Source: Roseivivax jejudonensis (GTDB taxonomy: Bacteria > Pseudomonadota > Alphaproteobacteria > Rhodobacterales > Rhodobacteraceae). Taken from it: a stretch of DNA of 64,000 nucleotides. The stretch spans positions 310,001 through 374,000 of the forward strand of contig NZ_FWFK01000005.1 of assembly GCF_900172265.1 (NCBI RefSeq), given 5' to 3'. Below, in pieces: positions 27,619 to 35,382 of this stretch. How positions within the stretch are numbered: the first letter of the stretch is position 1; every line of letters begins with the position of its first letter. Both the position numbers and the translations under genes were made by a program. A model generated the notes under the pieces. It was not told the DNA's origin, searched no databases, and was given only the letters and a program-made list of their open reading frames with translations.

Positions 27619-29568
27619 ATGTCGCGTCTTTGGGCCGCTCTCCTCCTGTCGATCTTCGCTGCCGCTGCGCACGCGCAGGACGCGCGCGGCCTCGGCCGCG
27701 CCATGGATCTCGTGCGCAGCGGCGACTGGGCCGGTGCGACCATTGCCGCCCGGGCGGACGGCGCGGTCGCCCGCGACGTTGTCATGTGGCACAAGCTGCG
27801 CGACGGCCGGGGCTCCGCCGCGGAGGTCCAGGACTTCATCGCGCGCAATCCCGACTGGCCGGGCCTCGCCTACCTGCGGGAAAAGAGCGAGGAGGCGATC
27901 ACCGCCGCCTCGCATGCCGACGTGCGCGCGTTCTTCTCCGATTCGCTGCCGCAGACCGGGTCCGGCGCGCTGTCCTACGCCAGGGCGCTGGCGAACGCGG
28001 GCGAGCACGGGATGGCCGAGGCCAGCGTCGTGCTGGCCTGGCGCACGCTGGCGCTGTCGTCCGAGGAGATCGCCGCCTTCCTCGCCGATCATGGCGACCT
28101 CTTGCTGCCGCATCACGCGGCACGGCTCGACATGGCGCTGTGGGCCGGCTGGACGGTCAACGCGCGCCGCATGCTCGGGCTTGTCGACGACGACCGGCGC
28201 AAGCTGGCGGAGGCGCGCCTGGCACTGCAGGAGATGGAAGCCGGGGTCGATACGCGTATCGCCGCGGTCCCCGACTCGCTCGCCGACGATCCGGGTCTCG
28301 CGCACGACCGTTTCGAGTGGCGCATGCGCAAGGGGCGCACCGACGATGCCGCGGCCTTCCTGCTCGCGCGATCGACGGACGCCAAGGCGCTGGGCGAGCC
28401 GTCGGCCTGGGCGTCGCGCCGGCGAACGCTGGCCCGCGATCTGATGCGCGACGGGGAGTACGACACCGCCTACCGGGTCGCCGCGACCCACTACATGGTG
28501 CCCAACGGGGAATACGACTACGCCGACCTCGAATGGCTGTCGGGCTATCTCGCGCTTCGGTTTCTCGACGACCCGGCACTGGCGGCCGAGCATTTCCGGC
28601 GGATGCGCGATTCGGTCGCGACGCCGATATCGCTCGGGCGCGCGGGCTACTGGATCGGCCGGGCCGAGGAAGCCGCCGGCAATCCCGACGCGGCGCAGGC
28701 GGCCTATGCCTTCGGCGGCCGCTACCAGACCTCGTTCTACGGGCTCCTGGCCGCCGAGGCGGGCGGGATCGCGCCCGACCCGGCGCTCGCGGGCGTGAGC
28801 CCCGGCGCGTGGGAAGACGCGGCGTTCACCCGATCGAGCGTGTTCGAGGCGGCAACGCTTCTGCTCGCCGCCGGCGAGGACACCCTCGCCGAGCGATTCT
28901 TCACGCACCTGGCCGAGAGCCTCGAGGCCGACGAGATCGCCAAGCTGGGCGCGATGCTCGAGGAGATGGACCGTCCGCATATCCAGGTGATGCTGGGCAA
29001 GCGGGCGGCGCAGGCGGGACTGGAGGTGCATGCGCCCTATTACCCGCTGCCGGGCTTCGCCGCGCGCGATTTCCCGGTGCCGACCGAGCTGGTGCTCGCG
29101 ATCGCGCGGCGCGAATCTGAATTCAATCCCGTTGTCGTCAGCCATGCCGGCGCGCGCGGTCTGATGCAGCTGATGCCGGGCACTGCGCGCGACGTCTCGG
29201 GCTGGCTCGGCGAAACCTACTCGGAGTCGCGCCTGACCTCCGATCCGGCCTACAACGCGCGGCTGGGCTCGGCCTACCTCGCCTATCTCGCGCGGAGCTT
29301 CGACGGAAACGTCGTCATGATGGCCGCCGGCTACAACGCCGGCCCCGGTCGACCGCGGCAATGGGCCGAGCGCTTCGGCGACTTTCGCCGGGGCGAGATC
29401 GACGTCATCGACTTCATCGAGTTCATCCCGTTCCGCGAGACCCAGAACTACGTGATGCGCGTCGCCGAGAGCCTGCCGATCTACCGTGCTCGGCTGGGTC
29501 TCGATCCGCATCCGGTGCCGTTCTCGCAGGAACTGACCGGCAGCACGCTGATGGCGCTGGGCGAATAG
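27619..29568 (+). CDS. slt: Soluble lytic murein transglycosylase (Slt70-like)
   Basis: Periplasmic enzyme cutting peptidoglycan glycan strands to 1,6-anhydro products. A signal peptide (to about AHAQD) is followed by a long alpha-superhelical U/L region, and the C-terminal SLT domain with the catalytic Glu in RRESEFNP, then GLMQLMPGTA, AAGYNAGPGR and FIPFRETQNYV. I used the ATG at 27619, which begins the signal peptide; the ATG at 27601 is an alternative. About 650 residues, normal for the family. Followed by the copy-3 hairpin repeat. Confidence 0.92.
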   Translation: MSRLWAALLLSIFAAAAHAQDARGLGRAMDLVRSGDWAGATIAARADGAVARDVVMWHKLRDGRGSAAEVQDFIARNPDWPGLAYLREKSEEAITAASHADVRAFFSDSLPQTGSGALSYARALANAGEHGMAEASVVLAWRTLALSSEEIAAFLADHGDLLLPHHAARLDMALWAGWTVNARRMLGLVDDDRRKLAEARLALQEMEAGVDTRIAAVPDSLADDPGLAHDRFEWRMRKGRTDDAAAFLLARSTDAKALGEPSAWASRRRTLARDLMRDGEYDTAYRVAATHYMVPNGEYDYADLEWLSGYLALRFLDDPALAAEHFRRMRDSVATPISLGRAGYWIGRAEEAAGNPDAAQAAYAFGGRYQTSFYGLLAAEAGGIAPDPALAGVSPGAWEDAAFTRSSVFEAATLLLAAGEDTLAERFFTHLAESLEADEIAKLGAMLEEMDRPHIQVMLGKRAAQAGLEVHAPYYPLPGFAARDFPVPTELVLAIARRESEFNPVVVSHAGARGLMQLMPGTARDVSGWLGETYSESRLTSDPAYNARLGSAYLAYLARSFDGNVVMMAAGYNAGPGRPRQWAERFGDFRRGEIDVIDFIEFIPFRETQNYVMRVAESLPIYRARLGLDPHPVPFSQELTGSTLMALGE

Positions 29569-29600
29569 GCGCGCCGGCGCGCCCGGGCCTGCCGGCGGGA

Positions 29601-29651
29601 GCGAGGGGCGCGGCCCCTCGCGCTCCCCGGAGTATTTGACCCAAGAAGAAG
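29601..29651 (+). repeat. Dispersed intergenic hairpin repeat, copy 3
   Basis: The same GCGAGGGG/CCCCTCGC hairpin, CTCCCCGGAGTATTT step and AAGAAGAAG tail as copies 1 and 2. It lies between convergent slt and the EamA transporter, where it could act as a terminator for slt. Confidence 0.88.
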
Positions 29652-29659
29652 TGGCGGGA

Positions 29660-30529
29660 TCAGGCGGCCGCGCGGCGGGCGCGCCGCAGCGAGAAGAGGC
29701 CGGCCCCGACGATGATCAGTGCGCCGAGCGCCACGTTGAGGCGCAGCGTTTCGTCGAAGACGACGATTCCGAGCGCCGAGGCGAAGACCAGCTGGAGATA
29801 GGCGAAGGGCTGCACCGCGCCGACCTCGGCCACCTCGTAGGTCTTGATCAGCGTGAAATGGCCCAGCGCGCCGGTGATGCAGAGCAGCCCCATCAGGACT
29901 GAATCGCCGGGCGTCATCGGCTCCCAGAACCAGATGCCGATGGCGGTCGAGACGACGGCGCCCACCGTGCCGGTCCAGAAGAACGAGGTGGCGGCGTCGT
30001 CGCGCCGCGCCGCGTAGCGGTTGAGGAGGCCATAGAGCGCGAACATCAGCGCCGCGAGAAGCGGGATCGCGGCGTAGGGCGAGAAGACGCCGCCCGAGGG
30101 CCGCAGCACGATCAGCACTCCGACGAAGCCGATGGCGGTCGCGGTCCAGCGCCGCCAGCCCATCGTCTCGCCCAGAACGGGGCCTGCGAGCGCGCCGATC
30201 AGGAGCGGGTAGCAGGCGAAGACGGCGTGGCTCTCGACAAGGCCGAGAAAGACGAAGCCAAGCACCATCACCATGATCTCGAGCGCCAGAAGCGCCCCGC
30301 GGAAGGCCTGCAGGAGGGGCTGGGTCGTCGCCGCGGCGGCGCGGATGCTGCCGGCCTGGCGGCGCGCGATGGCGATCACGAAGGCGGCGAAGAACCAGTA
30401 GCGGATCATCACCACCATCCAGACGCTGTACGCGTCGGCAAGGTGGCGCGAGAGCCCGTCCTGTGCGGCGAAGATGAAGGTCGTCACGATCATCAGGGTG
30501 ATGCCGAGGCGGGTGTCGTTGCGGGTCAT
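29660..30529 (-). CDS. EamA/DMT-superfamily transporter
   Basis: A 289-residue inner-membrane protein with about ten hydrophobic segments in two EamA halves. The first half includes TFIFAAQDGLSRH and ESHAVFACYPLLIGAL, the second FALYGLLNRYAARR and VQPFAYLQLVFASALG. It belongs to the drug/metabolite exporter superfamily, and substrate cannot be read from sequence. The ATG at 30529 overlaps the end of the mnmD gene by four bases, so they are co-translated. Confidence 0.88.
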   Translation of the reverse strand: MTRNDTRLGITLMIVTTFIFAAQDGLSRHLADAYSVWMVVMIRYWFFAAFVIAIARRQAGSIRAAAATTQPLLQAFRGALLALEIMVMVLGFVFLGLVESHAVFACYPLLIGALAGPVLGETMGWRRWTATAIGFVGVLIVLRPSGGVFSPYAAIPLLAALMFALYGLLNRYAARRDDAATSFFWTGTVGAVVSTAIGIWFWEPMTPGDSVLMGLLCITGALGHFTLIKTYEVAEVGAVQPFAYLQLVFASALGIVVFDETLRLNVALGALIIVGAGLFSLRRARRAAA

Positions 30530-31200
30530 GCTGGAGCCTTCGTGGCGACGGTCATGTGGCGCTTGCGCCCGTGACCGGGGACGCGGGTGACGGCGAAGCC
30601 GGCCGCGGCCAGCGCTCGCCGCACGTGGCCGGCGGCGCTGTAGGTGGCGGCGGTGCCACCGGTGGCGGTGTGCCACGCGACCTCGCGGAGCAGCGCGGGC
30701 TCCCACAATTCGGGGTTCCGGGCCGGCGCGAAGCCGTCGAGGAACCACGCGTCGGCCTGGCCGTCCCAGTTCGGCAGCGTGGCGCGCGCGTCGCCCGTCA
30801 CGAGGCGGAACGCGAGATCGGGCAGATCGATCCGGGTCGTGCCGGCGGCCCAGAAAGGCGCGAGCTCGTCCGCGAGGCAAGCGAGTTCGGGGAAGGCGGC
30901 CTGCGCCCGGGTCATGTCGCCGGGCGACAGCGGGAAGGCTTCGAAGCTGGTCACGTGAAGGCGGCCGGGGAGGCCGGCGCGGCGCCACGCGTCGAGCGCC
31001 GCCAAGAGGTTGAGGCCGGTGCCGAAGCCCAGCTCGGCGATCCGGAAGCCGTCGCGGAACCGCGCCGGCAGGTCGTTGCCGGCGAGGAAGACGTGCCGGG
31101 CCTCCGCGAGGCCGTCGTCCAGCGAATAGTACGGGTCGTCGAACCGGCGCGAGACCGGGACGTCGCCGTCGCGCCACAGGGTCTCGGGCTGGTCGCTCAT
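30526..31200 (-). CDS. mnmD: tRNA (5-methylaminomethyl-2-thiouridine) methyltransferase MnmD (MnmC N-terminal half)
   Basis: A 224-residue SAM-dependent methyltransferase matching the N-terminal half of E. coli MnmC, which makes mnm5s2U at the tRNA wobble base. Motifs: PYYSLDDGLAE, the SAM loop ELGFGTGLNLL, WFLDGFAPARNPE and GGTAATYSAAGHVR. The ATG is at 31200. The FAD-oxidase half is a separate, divergent gene starting 49 bp away, so the fused E. coli enzyme is split here. Stand-alone MnmD is known in bacteria that lack the oxidase step. Confidence 0.9.
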   Translation of the reverse strand: MSDQPETLWRDGDVPVSRRFDDPYYSLDDGLAEARHVFLAGNDLPARFRDGFRIAELGFGTGLNLLAALDAWRRAGLPGRLHVTSFEAFPLSPGDMTRAQAAFPELACLADELAPFWAAGTTRIDLPDLAFRLVTGDARATLPNWDGQADAWFLDGFAPARNPELWEPALLREVAWHTATGGTAATYSAAGHVRRALAAAGFAVTRVPGHGRKRHMTVATKAPA

Positions 31201-31248
31201 GCTCCAAGCGCTTAGGTCATGGCGCGGCAAAGCAAAAGGGGGCACGCG

Positions 31249-32319
31249 ATGGCGGCAATCGACGTGACGGTGCGCGGGGCGGGAATCTTCGGGCTTTCGG
31301 TGGCGTGGGCCTGCGCGCGTCGGGGCGCGTCGGTTCGGGTGATCGATCCGCACGGCGTCGCGGCCGGCGCCTCGGGCGGGATCGTCGGCGCGCTGGCGCC
31401 GCACGTGCCCGAGACCTGGAACGAGAAGAAGGCGTTCCAGCTCGACAGCCTGCTGGCGGCTGCCGCGTTCTGGGCCGAGGTGCGCGATGTCGGCGGCGCC
31501 GATCCGGGATACGGCCGGCTGGGGCGGTTGCAGCCGGTCGAGGACGACGCAGGCCTGGAGCGGGCGCGGGAGCGCGCCGACGGGGCGGCCGGGCACTGGC
31601 GCGCGGCGGCCGAGTGGCGGGTGATCCGGGCCGAGGCCGCCGGAACCTTTGCCCCGGTCACGCCGACCGGCTGGCTGGTACACGACACGCTGAGCGCGCG
31701 AATCCACCCGCGGCGGGCCTGCGAGGCGCTGGCCGCGGCGTTGCGCGTGCGTGGCGTGGAGATCGTCGCAGATGCGTGCGAGTCGGGCGCCGTCGTCTGG
31801 GCGACGGGATGGCGCGGGCTGTCCGAGATGACCGACGCCGCCGGGCGTCCGGCGGGCGCCGGCGTGAAGGGACAGGCGGCCCTGATACGCCACGACGCCG
31901 GCGCGGTGCCGCAGGTTTTTGCCGACGGGCTGCACGTCGTGCCCCACGACGACGGAACGGTGGCGATCGGCTCGACCAGCGAGCGGACGTTCGACGCGCC
32001 GGACGCGACCGACGCGCAGGTCGACGATCTCGTGGCACGGGCGGTCAGGGTGCTGCCGGTCCTGGCGGGCGCGGAGATCGTGGCCCGCTGGGCGGGCGTC
32101 CGGCCGCGGGCGCGCAGCCGCGCGCCGCTCCTCGGGCCCTGGCCCGGCCGACGGAATCACTTCGTCGCCAATGGCGGGTTCAAGATCGGCTTCGGCATGG
32201 CGCCGCGGGTGGGCGACGTCATGGCCGACCTGGTGCTGGAGGCACGGGACGCGATCCCCGTGCCATTCCACGCCGAGGCGGCGCTCGGTCCGGGGTCGGC
32301 GCATGGCGTGCGAGGCTGA
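31249..32319 (+). CDS. FAD-dependent oxidoreductase, DadA/MnmC C-terminal-like
   Basis: A 356-residue flavoprotein with an N-terminal Rossmann dinucleotide motif (VRGAGIFGLSVAWACA), the GAS(A/G)G pattern GAAGASGGIVGAL, and the C-terminal FAD contact region ANGGFKIGFGMAP. It resembles the oxidase half of MnmC, which turns cmnm5U into nm5U in tRNA, more than generic amino-acid oxidases because it is divergent from mnmD. That role is inference. The ATG at 31249 follows a GGGGG leader and is preferred to 31219. Confidence 0.78.
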   Translation: MAAIDVTVRGAGIFGLSVAWACARRGASVRVIDPHGVAAGASGGIVGALAPHVPETWNEKKAFQLDSLLAAAAFWAEVRDVGGADPGYGRLGRLQPVEDDAGLERARERADGAAGHWRAAAEWRVIRAEAAGTFAPVTPTGWLVHDTLSARIHPRRACEALAAALRVRGVEIVADACESGAVVWATGWRGLSEMTDAAGRPAGAGVKGQAALIRHDAGAVPQVFADGLHVVPHDDGTVAIGSTSERTFDAPDATDAQVDDLVARAVRVLPVLAGAEIVARWAGVRPRARSRAPLLGPWPGRRNHFVANGGFKIGFGMAPRVGDVMADLVLEARDAIPVPFHAEAALGPGSAHGVRG

Positions 32320-32379
32320 CACACGCGCTTGAGGGCTTGCAGGCATGCACATTCTGTCGTTACCCTGCATAAAATCCGG

Positions 32380-33108
32380 ATGCGGGAGGCGACGGAGAGT
32401 TTGCAGGATATTGCAGAGGCATTGCGACTGGCCGTGTCGCTCGTCCTGTCGGGCGACGCCGATCTCGTCGAGATCGTTGTTCTGTCTCTGCGGGTGAGCC
32501 TGACGGCGACCGCGGTCGCCTGCGCGATCGGCCTGCCGCTGGGCGCGCTCGTGGCTGTGGCGCGCTTTCCCGGGCGCGGGACGGCTCTTGTCGTGATGAA
32601 CGCCCTCATGGGTCTGCCGCCGGTCGTGGTCGGGCTGATCGTTTACCTGCATCTGTCGCGCGCCGGGCCGCTCGGCTTTCTCGGTCTGCTCTACACGCCG
32701 ACCGCGATGATCGTGGCGCAGACGATCCTGATCGCACCGATCGTCGCGGCGTTGTCGCGGCAGGTGCTGGAGGATCTGCACGACGAGTATGCCGCGCAGT
32801 TCCGCTCGCTCTGCCTGACGCGGGCGCAGGTGGTGGGCGCGTTGCTGTGGGACGGGCGGTATGCGCTGATGACGGTGGCGCTGGCCGGGTTCGGTCGCGC
32901 GGTGGCCGAGGTCGGCGCGGTCATGATCGTCGGTGGCAACATCGATCACCTGACCCGCGTGATGACGACGGCCATCGCGCTCGAGACGTCGAAAGGGGCG
33001 TTGCCGATGGCGCTGGCGCTGGGAATCGTCCTGATGGCGCTCGCCCTCGGGGTGAACGCCGCCGTGCACGGGCTGCGTGCGAGCGCGGTGCGGCACGCCT
33101 ATGTCTGA
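32380..33108 (+). CDS. tupB: Tungstate ABC transporter permease TupB
   Basis: Membrane permease of a molybdate/tungstate-type importer with about five to six hydrophobic segments; the N-terminal pattern AVSLVLSGDADLVEIVVLSLRVSLTA and the EAA loop (YAAQFRSLCLTR) fit the TupB group. Start is uncertain: ATG 32380, or TTG 32401, which matches family length and has GGGAGG upstream. A TAAAAT box at 32370 lies close enough to 32380 to make the later start more likely. The ATPase gene overlaps the 3' end by eight bases. Confidence 0.86.
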   Translation: MREATESLQDIAEALRLAVSLVLSGDADLVEIVVLSLRVSLTATAVACAIGLPLGALVAVARFPGRGTALVVMNALMGLPPVVVGLIVYLHLSRAGPLGFLGLLYTPTAMIVAQTILIAPIVAALSRQVLEDLHDEYAAQFRSLCLTRAQVVGALLWDGRYALMTVALAGFGRAVAEVGAVMIVGGNIDHLTRVMTTAIALETSKGALPMALALGIVLMALALGVNAAVHGLRASAVRHAYV

Positions 33109-33865
33109 CGCTGCGCTGCCCTTTCTCGGCGGGCGCGCCGGCGCGGCCGCATCGCCGCGGGCGCCGCTCCTGCCGATGCGCGCGCGGGGGCTGACGCTCC
33201 GGCGCGGCGGCGTCGCGGTGGTCGACAGGATCGACCTAGATCTCGGGTTGCGCGGCTGCACCGCGATTCTCGGGCCGAACGGCGCCGGCAAGAGCCTTCT
33301 GCTGCGCCTCCTGCACGGACTCGAACCGCCTGAGGCCGGCGCCGTCACGTGGAACGGCGCGCCTGCGTCGCGCGAGGTAACGGCGCGCCAGGCGCTCGTC
33401 TTCCAGACGCCCGTCCTGTTGCGGCGGTCGGTCGGTGCCAATCTGGACTTCGTGCTTCGGGCGCGACGCCGCGACAGGGGACTGCGCGCCGCGCTGCTGG
33501 ACCGGGTCGGACTGGGCGACAAGGCTGATCGGCCCGCCCGCCTGCTGTCCGGCGGCGAAAAGCAGCGCCTCGCGCTGGCCCGCGCGCTCGCGACCGGGCC
33601 GGACGTGTTGTTCCTCGACGAGCCGACGGCCAGCCTCGATCCCGGATCTGTGCTGATGATCGAACGGATCGTGCGCGAGGAAGCGGAGCGGGGCACGCGC
33701 CTCGTGATCGTCACGCACGACGTGGCGCAGGCGCGGCGGCTCGCCGACGACGTCGTGTTCCTGCATCGGGGGCGCGTGATCGAGCACGCGCCGACCGACA
33801 CCTTCTTTGCCGCTCCGGCGGCTGAGGCGGCCCGCGATTTCCTCGCCGGCCGCATCGTTCTCTGA
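33101..33865 (+). CDS. tupC: Tungstate ABC transporter ATP-binding protein TupC
   Basis: A 254-residue ABC ATPase with Walker A GPNGAGKS, Q-loop VFQTPVLL, signature LLSGGEKQR, Walker B VLFLDEPTAS and switch His in VTHD. It energises uptake by TupB. The ATG at 33101 lies inside the last codons of tupB, so translation is coupled. A Gly/Ala/Pro-rich N-terminal extension of about 35 residues precedes the ATPase core. Unlike ModC there is no C-terminal molybdate-binding domain. Confidence 0.9.
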   Translation: MSDAALPFLGGRAGAAASPRAPLLPMRARGLTLRRGGVAVVDRIDLDLGLRGCTAILGPNGAGKSLLLRLLHGLEPPEAGAVTWNGAPASREVTARQALVFQTPVLLRRSVGANLDFVLRARRRDRGLRAALLDRVGLGDKADRPARLLSGGEKQRLALARALATGPDVLFLDEPTASLDPGSVLMIERIVREEAERGTRLVIVTHDVAQARRLADDVVFLHRGRVIEHAPTDTFFAAPAAEAARDFLAGRIVL

Positions 33866-33887
33866 CCAGGAAGTGGATCGTCCCATC

Positions 33888-34718
33888 ATGGCATTTTCTC
33901 GCATCGCCCTCGTCTCGACACTCGCGCTCGCCGCCGGAGCGGCGGTCGCGCAATCGGACTCGATCCTCGTGCAGTCGACGACCTCGACGGCCAATTCGGG
34001 GCTTTACGATTACCTGCTGCCAGCCTTCGAGTCGGAGAGCGGGATCACCGTCAACGTCGTCGCGGTCGGCACCGGGCAGGCCATCGAGAACGCGCGCAAC
34101 TGCGACGGCGACGTGCTGCTCGTGCATGCCAAGCCGGCCGAAGAAGCCTTCGTCGCCGATGGCTACGGCACCGCGCGCACAGACCTGATGTACAATGACT
34201 TCGTCATCGTCGGGCCGCAGGGCGATCCCGCCGGGATCGCCGGAACCGAGGACGCGCAGGCAGCGCTCAGCGCGATCGCGGAGGCCGAGGCGCCCTTCGC
34301 CTCGCGGGGCGACGACAGCGGCACTCACAAGAAGGAACTGTCGCTCTGGTCCGGAACGGAGGTGGATCCGGCGTCCGGATCGGGCGCCTGGTACCGCGAG
34401 ACCGGGTCGGGGATGGGCGCGACGCTCAACGCCGGCATCGGCATGGGCGCCTACGTCATGACGGATCGCGCCACGTGGATCAGCTTCGAGAACAAGCAGG
34501 ATTACGAGATCGCTGTCGAGGGCGACGAGGACCTGTTCAACCAGTACGGCGTGATCCCGGTCAGCCCGGAGGCGTGCCCGAGCGTCAACGCGGAGGGGGC
34601 GCAGGCCTTTGCCGACTGGTTGGTGTCGGAGGCCGGCCAGGACGCGATCGCCGCCTACGAGGTCGACGGCCAGCAGCTGTTCTTCCCGAACGCGCCGCGC
34701 GAGGGCACCGACGGCTGA
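33888..34718 (+). CDS. tupA: Tungstate-binding periplasmic protein TupA
   Basis: A 276-residue solute-binding protein with a signal peptide cleaved near VAQSDS. The oxyanion-binding TTTS signature of TupA is complete (VQSTTSTANSGL), and the second contact region reads SRGDDSGTHKKE. TupA binds tungstate with very high affinity for tungsten or molybdenum cofactor enzymes. It is the third gene of the tupBCA operon, 22 bp after tupC, an order in which the binding protein is last. Followed by a bidirectional terminator. Confidence 0.93.
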   Translation: MAFSRIALVSTLALAAGAAVAQSDSILVQSTTSTANSGLYDYLLPAFESESGITVNVVAVGTGQAIENARNCDGDVLLVHAKPAEEAFVADGYGTARTDLMYNDFVIVGPQGDPAGIAGTEDAQAALSAIAEAEAPFASRGDDSGTHKKELSLWSGTEVDPASGSGAWYRETGSGMGATLNAGIGMGAYVMTDRATWISFENKQDYEIAVEGDEDLFNQYGVIPVSPEACPSVNAEGAQAFADWLVSEAGQDAIAAYEVDGQQLFFPNAPREGTDG

Positions 34719-34766
34719 GGCGGCCTGCGGCGGCGCGTCCCGAGCGGTACCGTGCCGGGTGAAACG

Positions 34767-34793
34767 AAAAGGGGCGGGCCATCGGCCCGCCCC
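34767..34793. terminator. Bidirectional terminator between tupA and pqiC
   Basis: GGGGCGGGCC-ATC-GGCCCGCCCC, a perfect 10-bp stem with AAAA on the left and TTT on the right, so it can end transcription from both convergent sides. Confidence 0.92.
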
Positions 34794-34819
34794 TTTGCAT
34801 TTGATCGCCGCTCGAGGTG

Positions 34820-35377
34820 TCAGAGACCGCGGCGGGCGATCGTTTCGGCAAGCCGGGTGACCGCCGCGCTGCGTGCCGCGGCGATGGTCGCGGCGCCGGC
34901 GCCCTCGGGGATCGGCACCTCGATCGAAAACGCGCCGGACTGGTCGCGTCCGCCTGCATCGGGCGCGACGAAGAACTGCCCCGACAGCCGGAACGCCCCT
35001 TCCGCGGTCGCCAGCATGTCTTCGAGCCGCACATCCACCTTGGCGGCGGCGTAGTCGCGGAACGGCCAGGGTTCCGGCGCCGCCTGCGCGCCGGTGATCG
35101 CCGACAGGTCGCGGGCCAGCTGTAGCGTCATCGCGCGCCCCGGATCGTCGGCCCAGAGCGGGCCGAGCGGGGCCAGTGCGCCGCCCGGCGCCGCGACGTA
35201 GATATCCTCGGACGCGGCGTAGGTCGGCAATTGCACCTCGACCACCTCGAGCGTCGGATAGGCCGATGCGACCCGTGCGGTCGGCTGCGACGGCGGGGTC
35301 GCGTAGCGGGTATCGCCGGCGCCGCAGGCGGCAAGTGTCGCAAGCGCGCCGGCCGCAATGAGTATCTTGAAGGTCAT
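34820..35377 (-). CDS. pqiC: PqiC-like outer-membrane lipoprotein
   Basis: A 185-residue lipoprotein (lipobox LAAC) of the PqiC/ABC-transport auxiliary family, with LPTYAASEDIYVA and a conserved DVRLEDMLATAEG-type segment. In E. coli PqiC is the outer-membrane part of the Pqi envelope-spanning lipid-transport tunnel. It follows pqiB by five bases. The ATG at 35377 was chosen over a GTG at 35386. The C-terminus is an Arg-rich helix (AVTRLAETIARRGL). Confidence 0.85.
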   Translation of the reverse strand: MTFKILIAAGALATLAACGAGDTRYATPPSQPTARVASAYPTLEVVEVQLPTYAASEDIYVAAPGGALAPLGPLWADDPGRAMTLQLARDLSAITGAQAAPEPWPFRDYAAAKVDVRLEDMLATAEGAFRLSGQFFVAPDAGGRDQSGAFSIEVPIPEGAGAATIAAARSAAVTRLAETIARRGL

Positions 35378-35382
35378 GTCTT

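Noticed and set aside
32337-32375. ModE-like or sigma-70 promoter with TTGCAG and TAAAAT before tupB
   Set aside because: The two hexamers are 27 bp apart, too far for a promoter, and no ModE-type inverted repeat was seen.
30526-33855. A 1109-codon reverse frame running from mnmD across the FAD gene, tupB and tupC
   Set aside because: Only the first 225 codons at its 3' end (mnmD) are real; the rest is antisense to well-supported genes.
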